NCBI RefSeq assembly: GCF_013141865.1
Contig: NZ_RCST01000001.1
Coordinates: 3,410,001 to 3,474,000, forward strand
Length of the DNA: 64,000 nucleotides
Direction of reading: 5' to 3'
DNA from: Methylomonas sp. ZR1
GTDB taxonomy: Bacteria; Pseudomonadota; Gammaproteobacteria; Methylococcales; Methylomonadaceae
The number at the start of each line of letters is the position of its first letter. Positions within the stretch are counted from its first letter, which is position 1. The notes under the pieces are model-generated. The model was not told the origin of the DNA, searched no databases, and saw only the letters and a program-made list of their open reading frames with translations. The translations under genes were made by a program, and so were the position numbers. This document shows, one piece after another, positions 49,807 to 58,826 of the stretch.

Positions 49807-50688
49807 ATGCGTTATCGGGTTACCCATACCACTACCTACCGCTACCAACAACCGGTGGGATTGTCTTACAACGAAGTGCGGATGCAGCCGCGCCCCTGCC
49901 CGAATCAGCAACTGCTCAGCTCGCAGCTGAAAATTACCCCCTTGCCCTGCGACTATCGGACCCGTACCGATTTTTTCGGCAATCAAGTGGCCTGGTTTTC
50001 GATTAGGGAGCCGCATCGGGAGTTTGTGGTCACCGCCAGCAGCGAAGTACAGATTTTTCCGCAACCGGTGCAGTTGGATTTCAGCCACGGCATGAGCTGG
50101 GAACTGGTCAAGGAAGCGCTCTGGAACGACAGAAGCGAACCACTACTGGAGGCACGGCAATTTGCCTTAGATTCGCCGTTCATCACCGCCGACGCCGAGC
50201 TGGCCGCTTACGCTCAAGCCTCATTCACACCCGGCAAGGCGCTGATTGAAGCGATACACGATCTGATGCAACGCATTCACCGCGATTTTACCTTCGACCC
50301 GGAATTTACCAACCTGGCCACCCCGCTGACCACCGTACTGGAACATCGGCGCGGCGTCTGCCAGGATTTCGCCCATCTGGCCATAGGTTGCATCCGCTCG
50401 CAAGGCCTGGCGGCCCGCTACGTCAGCGGTTATATCGAAACCCTGCCGCCGCCCGGCAAGAAAAAACTGGTGGGCGCCGACGCCTCGCACGCCTGGTTCT
50501 CGGTGTATTTACCGGAACTGGGCTGGATGGACTTTGACCCTACCAACAACCAATTGCCGGGGGACAGGCACATCATCGTCGCCTGGGGTCGGGACTATAG
50601 CGATGTTACGCCATTGAAAGGGGTGATTTTCGGCGGCCAGAACCACGAATTGAAAGTGGCGGTGGAAGTGGAAAACCTGGGCGCGTAA
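49807..50688 (+). CDS. Transglutaminase-like cysteine protease
   Basis: A 293-residue member of the transglutaminase-like superfamily with the N-terminal region typical of the COG1305 group (MRYRVTHTTTYRYQQPVGLS). The catalytic triad is present: Cys in HRRGVCQDFAHLA, His in ADASHAWFSVYLP and Asp in GWMDFDPTNNQ. Relatives are commonly encoded next to alpha-E/ATP-grasp genes and are predicted to hydrolyse or transfer peptide or amide bonds. No signal peptide, so it is cytoplasmic. A strong GGGAG ribosome-binding site is present. Confidence 0.9.
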   Translation: MRYRVTHTTTYRYQQPVGLSYNEVRMQPRPCPNQQLLSSQLKITPLPCDYRTRTDFFGNQVAWFSIREPHREFVVTASSEVQIFPQPVQLDFSHGMSWELVKEALWNDRSEPLLEARQFALDSPFITADAELAAYAQASFTPGKALIEAIHDLMQRIHRDFTFDPEFTNLATPLTTVLEHRRGVCQDFAHLAIGCIRSQGLAARYVSGYIETLPPPGKKKLVGADASHAWFSVYLPELGWMDFDPTNNQLPGDRHIIVAWGRDYSDVTPLKGVIFGGQNHELKVAVEVENLGA

Positions 50689-50810
50689 CCCTAAGCGGAT
50701 ACCGAAGAAAATCACCCGCATAAAACCACGTTTCATCCGTTAGGAATGCCCGAAAATCCCCGTACTTAGCCCGTGACAAAACCTTGCATTTCGTGAGATA
50801 AACCAAGATA

Positions 50811-53800
50811 TTGGGCTTGTCCCTTCACCTGCTTTCAATACATCAAGGTAATCTCTTGCGCCGTTTTTCGACCTTTTCCACCTCAGCACTAGTCCACCTT
50901 ATCGGCTTGGCTGTCGCCTACGCGCTGGTTGCCAAACTGGTGTTGATGTTTTTCGCCGCCAATCACGTAATATCCGTCATCTGGCCGCCTAGCGGCATCG
51001 CACTGGCAGCCTTGCTGCTCGGCGGTAAAAAACTGTGGCCCGGCGTGTTCCTGGGCGCATTACTTGGCAATTTGTGGGCAGGCAACCCGCTGGAGCAAGC
51101 CTTGCCTATCGCTTGCGGCAATACCGTGGAAGCACTTGCCGGCTGCTATCTGCTGGGCGAGATTCGCAAACTGCAACAGCCGCAAGACTACTTACGCATC
51201 CTGTTTGCCAGCGCCTTGGCTTCGGTCGTTGAGGCCATAGCGGGTTCCTTAATTCTGTTACATTTCAACGCAATAACGGCGCAGCAATGGCCGATCAGTC
51301 TAGCGCATTGGTGGATGGGCGACGTCTTGGGTATTGCGATTGTCACGCCGCTTATTTTGGTCTGGCGGCAGCCGCCAAGTTTTGACTGGAACCCGTATCA
51401 AGTTTGGCGCGCGTTACTTTATGTATCAACGGCGTTTCTGGCGGGACAAATGATTTTCCTGGAGTGGCCGTGGCATCTTGGCCACTACGGCAAAGCATTT
51501 TATATGTTCGCTTTTCTGGTTTACGGCGCACTCTACTTTGGCTTGCATGGCACCTTGTTACTGATCAGCATGGTCATGCTGCAAAGCATATTCGGTGCGA
51601 TTTTTCAGGTAGGCTTTTTTGCAGCCGACAGCAGTGAGACCGGGCTATTGCTGCAATGGTCGTTTTTGCTGGTGCTGTCCAGCGTCGGCATTTCCCTGGC
51701 GCTGGCTATCGAGCGCTACCAGCGCTCAGAACAATTCAGCAAAGCCCTAGGCGATTTCAACAAACACATACTGCGTTCAGTTCAGGAAGGCGTGATTGTT
51801 TACGATCTGCAGGGCCGTATCGAACTCTGGAACCGTTATATGGAAACCCTGACGGGATGGCCGCAAGCCGCTTGCCTGGGAAAATACCCTGTTGAAATAT
51901 TTCCCTGGCTGGCGCAAACGCCAATTCCTGACGGCATTCAAAAGGCGTTGCAAGGCGAAACGGTCTATCAACCCCCCTTTACCGCAGGCGACGGCCGCTG
52001 GATCAGTTCGATGCAAATGCCCATACGCGACGACCAGGAACGGATTGTCGGCGTTATCGAACTGGTCAAAGACGAATCCTTAAACGTCGAGTTCGGCAAA
52101 TCCCTGTCGGTCAGCGAATTGCGGTTTCAAAGCATCCTGGACAATACCCCCACGGTGATTTACAGCAAAGATCTGCAAGGCCAATACCTGCTGATCAACC
52201 GCCAATTTGAAAAACTGTTCGCGGTTGACAATAAGACTGTCAGAGGCAAACGGGATATCGACTTATTTCCGGGCGACGACACCGAACTCCTGTGGAAAAA
52301 CGATTTAGAGGTCGCTAATAGCGGCCAGGCACAGATTTTTGAAGAAAAGATCACCCATCATGACGGTAATATTCATACGTATTTGTCGCATAAGTTTCCG
52401 CTACGTAATGGGCAAGGCGAAATCTACGCGGTGTGCGGCATTTCCACGGACATCAGCGAGCGCAAGCTATCGGAAAAATTATTGCAGGAAAGCGAATTGC
52501 GCTGGAAATTTGCGCTGGAAAGTGGCGGTGATGGCGTCTGGGATTGGGATTTGACCAACGGTAAAGTGTTTCTGTCGCCACGCTGCATGGAGATTCTGAA
52601 TTTCAGCGAACAAGACCGAGACAACGATTACCGTAATTGGGAAGCCACGATACACCCGGAAGACAGCGCCCGGATGATGGCCGACTTGCAAACGCATCTG
52701 GAAAATCGCAGCTCACGCTTCAGCAACGAACACCGCGTAAAGCACGGCGACAACCAATGGCGCTGGATTTTAACGCGCGGTCTGGTGATCAGCCGCGATG
52801 CCCAGGGCAAGGCTTTGCGCATGATCGGCACCCAAACCGACATTACCGAACGCAAACAGCTGCAATGGCTGCAATTGTCCAAGATTGTCGATGGTTCGCC
52901 GGAAGCCACGTTTTTAGTTGGCGAAAACGGCCTCATCAAACTCGCCAACCCGCCCGCCGCGAAAGCATTTATCTACACGCTGGATGAGTTGATAGGTCTG
53001 AGTGTCGAAGCGCTGGTACCGGAACGGGCCCGCGCCAAACACCCGGAACAGCGCGCGCGATTTTTACAAGAGAATAAAGCCCGGCCGATGAGCGCCAGCC
53101 GCTCCCTAACCGCAATACGCGGCGACGGCACGGAATTTCCGGTCGAAATCAGTTTGACACCTATCGATATAGACAACCGGCGTTACATACTCGTATCCGT
53201 TTTGGACATCAGCGAACGCAAGCGGCTAGAACATGAAATGCAGTTGATGGCGATGATTTACCAAGCCATCGGCGAAGCGGTGATGGTCGCGGACACCGAC
53301 AACCGCATCATCGCGATTAACGAAGCGTTTACCCGCCTGACCGGCTATACCGCGGAAGACGCGATAGGGAAGTCCACAGACATTCTAAAATCGGGCCGCC
53401 ACGATCCGGATTTTTATCAAACCATGTGGCACTCGCTGTTACAAACCGGCCACTGGCAAGGCGAAATTTGGAATAAACGCAAAAACGGCGATATTTACCA
53501 AGAATGGCTGGTGATCAACACCATCTACGGCGAACACGGCGAAGTAGAGCGCCGGGTGGCGATGTTCTCGGAAATTACCGAGCAAAAACATGTCGAACAA
53601 ACCATCTGGCGCCAAGCCAATTTCGACCCGCTTACCGATTTGGCCAACCGGCGCATGTTCCAGGATCGCTTGAACCAGGAAATCAAAAAAGCCCAGCGCG
53701 ACAAAAACAGTCTGGCGGTCATGCTGCTGGATCTGGACCGTTTCAAGGAAATTAACGACACCCTGGGCCACGGCATGGGCGACATTTTGCTGCAGGAAAC

Positions 53801-54986
53801 GGCGCGGCGCATTTTGGCTTGCGTACGCAATGTGGATACGGTGGCTCGGCTCGGTGGCGACGAGTTCACCATCATCCTGGGCGAATTGGACTCGGAAACC
53901 AATATAGACCGGGTCGCGCAAGCCATCCTGCACCAGCTTGCCGAACCATTTCGTTTAGGCGAGGAATTAGCCTACATTTCGGTCAGCATCGGCATCACCT
54001 TCTATCCGCAAGACGCACAGGAAGCCGAGCAACTGATCAAAAACGCCGATCAAGCCATGTATTCCGCCAAGCAACAAGGCCGCAACCGTTACAATTTCTT
54101 CACCAGCGAGATGGAGCAAACCGCGCAAAACCGGATGCGCCTGACCAGCGACCTGCGCCAAGCGCTGACCAATCAAGAGTTTTGCCTGTTCTATCAACCG
54201 ATAATCGAACTGAGCAGCCGCAAAATGCATAAAGCCGAAGCCCTGATCCGCTGGCAACATCCCACGCGCGGCATGATCAGCCCGGCGGAATTTATTCCGT
54301 TGGCGGAAGAGACCGGCCTGATAGTGGAGATTGGCGATTGGGTATTTAGGATGGCGGCAAAACAGGTTGCCGAATGGCGTGCCCAATTTCTCCCGGATTT
54401 GCAACTGGGTATTAACAAGTCGCCGGTGCAATTTACCCGCAGCAATCTGGGCGACAGCAAATGGATAGACTATTTGCATGAGCTGGGCTTATCCGGCCAA
54501 TGTGTCGTCATCGAAATTACTGAAAGCCTCTTGCTGGATGTCGACAATATTGTCCGCGACCATTTATTTGCTTACCGAGATGCCGGCATCCAGGTGGCTA
54601 TTGACGATTTCGGCACCGGCTATTCGTCACTGTCTTATCTAAAAAAATTCGACATCGATTATCTGAAGATAGACCAGAGTTTCGTACGCAATCTGGAAGC
54701 CGATTCCAGCGACCTGGCGCTGTGCGAAGCGATTATTGTGATGGCGCATAAACTGGGCTTGAAAGTGATAGCCGAAGGCATCGAAACCGCGCAGCAACTG
54801 GAATTGCTGACTGCCGCCGGCTGTGACTACGGCCAAGGCTATCTGTTTTCCAAACCACTGCCTGCTGCTGAGTTTGTGCGGCTGTTCGATACGAAAAATC
54901 AGCAGCCGGCGTCCGCCTCAAGGGCAACAAAACCAGCCGGACGCGGCGATTCCAGTATTTCTAAATTGTTCGGTTCGGACAAATAA
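50811..54986 (+). CDS. MASE1-(PAS)5-GGDEF-EAL protein
   Basis: A 1391-residue membrane sensor for cyclic-di-GMP. A MASE1 domain of about eight helices (about 25-305; VISVIWPPSGIALAALLLGG) is followed by five PAS-type units (about 310-920, for example SELRFQSILDNTPTVIYSKD and MIYQAIGEAVMVADTDNRII). The GGDEF domain (about 930-1090) has an intact RLGGDEF and the inhibitory I-site RNVD five residues before it. The EAL domain (about 1110-1360) has KAEALIRWQHP, DDFGTGYSSLSYLKKFDIDY and AEGIETA. Both domains look active. The start TTG at 50811 is uncertain, and a TTG/GTG a few codons either way is possible. Confidence 0.9.
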   Translation: MGLSLHLLSIHQGNLLRRFSTFSTSALVHLIGLAVAYALVAKLVLMFFAANHVISVIWPPSGIALAALLLGGKKLWPGVFLGALLGNLWAGNPLEQALPIACGNTVEALAGCYLLGEIRKLQQPQDYLRILFASALASVVEAIAGSLILLHFNAITAQQWPISLAHWWMGDVLGIAIVTPLILVWRQPPSFDWNPYQVWRALLYVSTAFLAGQMIFLEWPWHLGHYGKAFYMFAFLVYGALYFGLHGTLLLISMVMLQSIFGAIFQVGFFAADSSETGLLLQWSFLLVLSSVGISLALAIERYQRSEQFSKALGDFNKHILRSVQEGVIVYDLQGRIELWNRYMETLTGWPQAACLGKYPVEIFPWLAQTPIPDGIQKALQGETVYQPPFTAGDGRWISSMQMPIRDDQERIVGVIELVKDESLNVEFGKSLSVSELRFQSILDNTPTVIYSKDLQGQYLLINRQFEKLFAVDNKTVRGKRDIDLFPGDDTELLWKNDLEVANSGQAQIFEEKITHHDGNIHTYLSHKFPLRNGQGEIYAVCGISTDISERKLSEKLLQESELRWKFALESGGDGVWDWDLTNGKVFLSPRCMEILNFSEQDRDNDYRNWEATIHPEDSARMMADLQTHLENRSSRFSNEHRVKHGDNQWRWILTRGLVISRDAQGKALRMIGTQTDITERKQLQWLQLSKIVDGSPEATFLVGENGLIKLANPPAAKAFIYTLDELIGLSVEALVPERARAKHPEQRARFLQENKARPMSASRSLTAIRGDGTEFPVEISLTPIDIDNRRYILVSVLDISERKRLEHEMQLMAMIYQAIGEAVMVADTDNRIIAINEAFTRLTGYTAEDAIGKSTDILKSGRHDPDFYQTMWHSLLQTGHWQGEIWNKRKNGDIYQEWLVINTIYGEHGEVERRVAMFSEITEQKHVEQTIWRQANFDPLTDLANRRMFQDRLNQEIKKAQRDKNSLAVMLLDLDRFKEINDTLGHGMGDILLQETARRILACVRNVDTVARLGGDEFTIILGELDSETNIDRVAQAILHQLAEPFRLGEELAYISVSIGITFYPQDAQEAEQLIKNADQAMYSAKQQGRNRYNFFTSEMEQTAQNRMRLTSDLRQALTNQEFCLFYQPIIELSSRKMHKAEALIRWQHPTRGMISPAEFIPLAEETGLIVEIGDWVFRMAAKQVAEWRAQFLPDLQLGINKSPVQFTRSNLGDSKWIDYLHELGLSGQCVVIEITESLLLDVDNIVRDHLFAYRDAGIQVAIDDFGTGYSSLSYLKKFDIDYLKIDQSFVRNLEADSSDLALCEAIIVMAHKLGLKVIAEGIETAQQLELLTAAGCDYGQGYLFSKPLPAAEFVRLFDTKNQQPASASRATKPAGRGDSSISKLFGSDK

Positions 54987-55091
54987 ACGGCAGGCGGCGA
55001 TGCGCACACGTTTTTAGAATGAACGCTTTCGGCAATCTGCAGCCGAAAGCCTCATACTTTTATCAGAATACCTATTTGAAACGGAGCTTTT

Positions 55092-56150
55092 ATGCTGATC
55101 CACAAACTGTCTTTTCCGATTATTTTACTGAGCGCCGCTGCGCTAATTCAGCAAGCGGCATGCGCTCAAGAAGCGCCCAGCCCACAGCAAGCGCTACAGA
55201 ACTTCGGCATCAGCGCCGCGCAAATCCCGCCATTGGAACGCGGCGAAATCGTCGGTTACGACGTCAGCGAAACCAGCCAAAAAGAACTCGCCATTGGCGT
55301 AGCGATGATCATACCGGTAGGCTTGCCGCAACTGGCCGACTACATCAAAAAGGGCAAACTCAATGCCGGCGAGAGCGACATCGTCGCCACCGGCATGCTG
55401 GGCGATAACGCCAGCGTCGATAGTTTTAAGAAGTTTGCGTTTACCGAAAAGCAACTGGACGAAGCCAAGGCCTTTCTGGAAGCGGAACCGGGCGACGAAT
55501 TCAACCTCTCCAAAGCCGAACTGGACAGCTTGAAAAGCCTGCAAGCCGGGCTGGAAGATGCCGACAACAAAATCTTGCTGAAAACCGCCAATCAAAAATA
55601 CCGCGAATTTTTACTGCAACGCCTGCAAGCCTATAAAAAAAGCGGCTTGGCCGGGATTGCCCCTTACAGCCGAGATGGCGGCACAGCCGACCCGGCCGCG
55701 GAACTGCGCAACGACGCCGTGAACAGCAAAGCCTGGGCGCGTTACTTTCCGGAATTGCAACAAGCCTGGTTGAACTACCCGGCCGCGTTGCCGGCCAATG
55801 CCAGCGAACAGTTTTTGTGGCTGAATCGGCGCGTGGAAGACCGCCCCACCGCCATACTTAATCATCGCGTCATCGCCATCAGCGAGGGCGGCGGGATTGT
55901 GGTTTCCCGGCAATTTTACGTCGGCCACTCCTACAACTCCAGCCACGTGGTCGCCGGCGGCCTACCTTATAAAGACGGCACGCTGGTGTTTTACTCAATC
56001 CGCAGCTCCACCGATCAAGTTGCGGGCATGGGCAGTAGCCTGAAGCATTCGATAGGCCGCGAACAGATGAAAAAAGAAATGATCAAGCGCCTGCAACGGC
56101 TAAATAAAGACATGAAACTCAAACCTGCGGCAGTGGCTAGCGAAGAATAA
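55092..56150 (+). CDS. Exported protein of unknown function
   Basis: A 352-residue protein with a signal peptide (about 25 residues ending QQAACAQ). The mature part contains no cysteine apart from the signal and no membrane helix. A helical middle (FTEKQLDEAKAFLEAEPGDE, residues about 115-200) is followed by a probable globular end with FLWLNRRVEDRPTAILNHRV and VVSRQFYVGHSYNSSHVVAG. It has a good ribosome-binding site (GGAG) and stands alone between the cyclic-di-GMP protein and the pyrophosphatase gene. I do not recognise the family. Confidence 0.8.
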   Translation: MLIHKLSFPIILLSAAALIQQAACAQEAPSPQQALQNFGISAAQIPPLERGEIVGYDVSETSQKELAIGVAMIIPVGLPQLADYIKKGKLNAGESDIVATGMLGDNASVDSFKKFAFTEKQLDEAKAFLEAEPGDEFNLSKAELDSLKSLQAGLEDADNKILLKTANQKYREFLLQRLQAYKKSGLAGIAPYSRDGGTADPAAELRNDAVNSKAWARYFPELQQAWLNYPAALPANASEQFLWLNRRVEDRPTAILNHRVIAISEGGGIVVSRQFYVGHSYNSSHVVAGGLPYKDGTLVFYSIRSSTDQVAGMGSSLKHSIGREQMKKEMIKRLQRLNKDMKLKPAAVASEE

Positions 56151-56284
56151 TGTCGATAACCACATGCAACGGCGTGTAGCGCAAGCCCAATCAGATACTA
56201 GTATTAAGCTTGATTGTCTTGCGGATTGCCCCCATCCTGGTAAATATCCCTATAACCTTATTCCCCAAAGCTACTGAATCTTAG

Positions 56285-56908
56285 ATGAATATAAAACACA
56301 AAGCCCACCCCTGGCATGGTATCTCGCCCGGCGACAATACCCCGGACATCGTCACCGCCTTCATAGAAATCGTGCCGTCCGACACGGTGAAATACGAAAT
56401 CGACAAAGACAGCGGCTATTTGAAAATCGACCGGCCGCAAAAATTCTCCAACATGATCCCTACTCTTTACGGCTTTATTCCGCGCAGTTATTGCGCAGAA
56501 AAAATCGCCGAATATGCCGCCGCGCGATCCGGCAAACCGGTCAGCAAGGGCGACGGCGACCCATTGGATATTTGTGTATTAAGCGAACGTAGCGTGACTC
56601 ACGGCGACATCCTATTACAAGCCATCCCGATCGGCGGCTTTCGTTTACTGGACGGTGGCGAAGCGGACGACAAAATCATCGCGGTGATGAAAGGCGACGA
56701 ATTCTACCGGCAATGGCGCGACGTCTCCGACTGCCCGGAATCGTATATCAACCGTTTGAAGCACTACTTCCTGACTTACAAACACCTACCCAGCGAAAAA
56801 AGTGTCTGCGAAATTACCCACGTCTACGGCCGCGAAGAAGCACATGAAGTCATCAAACGTGCAATCGCGGATTATCAATACCATTTTGGCTGCCAGGACG
56901 ACGAGTAG
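56285..56908 (+). CDS. Family I inorganic pyrophosphatase
   Basis: A 207-residue pyrophosphatase hydrolysing PPi to phosphate. The signature DGDPLDICVLSE carries the metal-binding aspartates, and YEIDKDSGYLKIDR matches the substrate region. The EVPS-like MNIKHKAHPWHGISPGD start is longer than the E. coli enzyme's. No convincing ribosome-binding site is seen upstream of the ATG. In an organism that uses PPi as a phosphoryl donor, this enzyme would need control; nothing in the sequence shows how. Confidence 0.88.
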   Translation: MNIKHKAHPWHGISPGDNTPDIVTAFIEIVPSDTVKYEIDKDSGYLKIDRPQKFSNMIPTLYGFIPRSYCAEKIAEYAAARSGKPVSKGDGDPLDICVLSERSVTHGDILLQAIPIGGFRLLDGGEADDKIIAVMKGDEFYRQWRDVSDCPESYINRLKHYFLTYKHLPSEKSVCEITHVYGREEAHEVIKRAIADYQYHFGCQDDE

Positions 56909-57026
56909 GTTTGTTTGGGAATGGATGCGCTGAGCTACAATCGGCGTATCCTTAGTTCCGGCGAACAAGGTGAAAAATAAGGCTGCTCGGCGTAAGCTAA
57001 GGCTTTAGCAATCCGGAATTAAATCC

Positions 57027-57254
57027 ATGCATGCCGAGAAAATCATTTTAGAAACCGATCAACAAGGCAACTTGCTGCAAATACCAAAATTGCCGCCCAA
57101 TGCTCAATTGGAGGCCATCTTCCTGGTATTGAATCAGTTGCCACCACCACCCAAAAGACGCAAACCTTCTGCGCTTATAGCCGGGAAAGGCAAAATCGTT
57201 GGCGATATCATTTCATCCGCCGTACCTGAGAGTGAATGGGACGCTCTAAATTGA
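57027..57254 (+). CDS. Putative antitoxin of a VapBC-type pair
   Basis: A 75-residue protein (MHAEKIILETDQQGNLLQIP) with a basic/Pro-rich middle (PPPPKRRKPSA) and an acidic C-terminus (AVPESEWDALN), the usual antitoxin layout of a DNA-binding half and a toxin-wrapping half. It overlaps the PIN-domain gene, the standard arrangement. Its toxin partner is broken, so the antitoxin is probably a leftover. Identity as an antitoxin rests mainly on context. Confidence 0.65.
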   Translation: MHAEKIILETDQQGNLLQIPKLPPNAQLEAIFLVLNQLPPPPKRRKPSALIAGKGKIVGDIISSAVPESEWDALN

Positions 57255-57649
57255 TTCTGCTGGATACGCATATTTGGGTACGCTGGCTCGTTGGCAACGA
57301 TCCGCTACCGGAACGCATCATCGAAATGATTGAAACCAACGATGCTATAGCTGTTTCGGCCATTTCTGTTTGGGAAGTCGTCTTATTGCAAAAACGCCAA
57401 CGTATTGAATTGCCGGTTCCGCTCGATCAATGGCTCGACGCAGCTTTACTTGGCTCGGATGTCCAGGTGTTGCCGATTACCCTCTAAATCGCCCACTTGG
57501 CAGGTAACCTCCCCGAACATCACAAAGATCCGGCTGACCGGCTCATCATTGCCACCAGCATTGTCAATCAAAGTAAATTGATCAGCTTTGATTCGGTATT
57601 TCCGTCTTATACCGAATTGAATAATTTGCTGATAACCGCTGATTACTAA
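57236..57649 (+). pseudogene. PIN-domain toxin VapC, interrupted by one stop codon
   Basis: The frame starts MGRSKLILLDTHIWVRWLVG with the first PIN aspartate and the conserved SVWEVVLL glutamate. It hits TAA at 57485-57487 after 83 codons. Reading straight on in the same frame gives IAHLAGNLPEHHKDPADRLI and FDSVF, the rest of a PIN domain with its last acidic residues, to TAA at 57647-57649. GAA to TAA at one base would explain the stop (LPITL-E-IAHLAG). The upstream piece cannot bind metal fully, so the toxin is probably dead. A sequencing error is the alternative. Confidence 0.8.
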
Positions 57650-57675
57650 ATCAACTTGGTTTACATGGAGTCATC

Positions 57676-57880
57676 GTGCAAACAGTGAATATACGTAAAG
57701 CAAAAACTCAATTATCTCGGTTGGTCGAACAAGCCGCGAAAGGCGAACCGTTCCTGATTGCCAAGGCAGGCAAACCACTAGTGCCGCCACAATATTCGAC
57801 ACGTTGGCCTCATTACCCTCCGACTTTATGAATGATGGCCGTGAAGATACCGTGCCCCAGGAACGCAAGCCCCCTGTAAT
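57676..57880 (+). pseudogene. Phd/YefM antitoxin fragment joined to a VapB-like tail
   Basis: From the GTG at 57676 (GGAG upstream) a frame reads VQTVNIRKAKTQLSRLVEQA then AKGEPFLIAKAGKPLV, an unmistakable Phd/YefM antitoxin N-terminus, and then turns to unrelated residues and stops at 57829-57831. In another frame from about 57786 one reads ATIFDTLASLPSDFMNDGRE and VPQERKP, which resembles the C-terminal tail of VapB-type antitoxins. The patch looks like a deletion junction between two antitoxin genes. No toxin gene follows. Confidence 0.6.
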
Positions 57881-57997
57881 GAAACATTGCTATTTGCCTT
57901 ATGCCAATAGCTGTATTTACATTGCTGCAAACATCACTAATCAAGCGCCCCCTTCAACACCGACAATTCAGCATATGTAAACTTAAGGACAACCCGA

Positions 57998-58699
57998 ATG
58001 AAACATTTATCAATGACGATTATTTTGTTGACCAACTTGGGCGGCTGCACAACAAGCTCTCGATATACCCAGCCATTAGCCGTAGCCGACCCGGCGCCAA
58101 CGCCAAAACCCCTATCGACCACCTCGCTCTACCCATCAACAGCGACTGAAAAAACCGGTCCCGTGAATGTTTATCTGATTCCGTTGAATGATTTCTCGGA
58201 AGATATTGCGGCGCAAATCGGCATGAATTTTAGTAAGGAATTCGGGCTGCGGGTTAAGGGCACGGTGGCGATGGGCACGCAAGGACTGATGCCGATGCCG
58301 GGCACACAACAATTCGCGGCGGAAGACATCTTCGAACACGCTAAAACCGTGATGCAGCGTTTGCCGGAAGCAGACAGCAGCACCTATTTTATTTTTCTGA
58401 CCAACCGCGACATCAACAGCCGCGCCCGGAATTTTCGTTTCCAGTTCTCCTTCCACGACAAGGTCTGCCGCTGTTCAGTGGTTTCGGCTGCGCGCATGCA
58501 TCCGGAACCCGAAAATTCGCCTGGTAGCCGCCAGTATCTCGAATCGCGCTTCGTGAAAATGACCAAACGCGCCATCGGTCAAATGGTTTTGGGTTGGGAA
58601 CGCTCCAGCGACATTAAAGATCTGATGTATTCGCCGATTATGAGCTTGGACGACATTGATCACTTGGGCAATCGGCATCCGGCCATACCCAAGAAGTAA
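57998..58699 (+). CDS. Lipoprotein resembling an archaemetzincin without its zinc site
   Basis: A 233-residue lipoprotein (MKHLSMTIILLTNLGGCTTS, lipobox LGGC). The body follows archaemetzincin layout: VYLIPLNDFSEDIAAQIGMN near residue 52, SSTYFIFLTNRDINSRARNF, VVSAARMHP, then a helix KMTKRAIGQMVLGWERSSDI and DLMYSPIMSLDDID. In true archaemetzincins the helix holds HELGHxxGLxHC and is followed by a CVM...S...D segment. Here no zinc-binding histidine remains at those places while the flanking pattern survives. If the likeness is right, it is a pseudoenzyme in the envelope. Role unknown. Confidence 0.6.
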   Translation: MKHLSMTIILLTNLGGCTTSSRYTQPLAVADPAPTPKPLSTTSLYPSTATEKTGPVNVYLIPLNDFSEDIAAQIGMNFSKEFGLRVKGTVAMGTQGLMPMPGTQQFAAEDIFEHAKTVMQRLPEADSSTYFIFLTNRDINSRARNFRFQFSFHDKVCRCSVVSAARMHPEPENSPGSRQYLESRFVKMTKRAIGQMVLGWERSSDIKDLMYSPIMSLDDIDHLGNRHPAIPKK

Positions 58700-58826
58700 C
58701 CGTATCGAAAGTTAATCTTAGAGGCCGCCCCTTTCCACGAGCGGCTTAATCGGGGTATTCTGCCGCCTTCGCGCTGGTATCTATCAGCTCGGAAATCATT
58801 GCCACATTAAACCCAACCCTTTAAAC

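Noticed and set aside
50611..51000. Frames upstream of the MASE1 protein on both strands
   Set aside because: They overlap the transglutaminase or the signal region and match nothing; the 122-bp gap shows no clear promoter.
57901..58149. An 82-codon plus-strand frame overlapping the pseudo-archaemetzincin start
   Set aside because: It overlaps the lipoprotein signal sequence in another frame and shows no domain.
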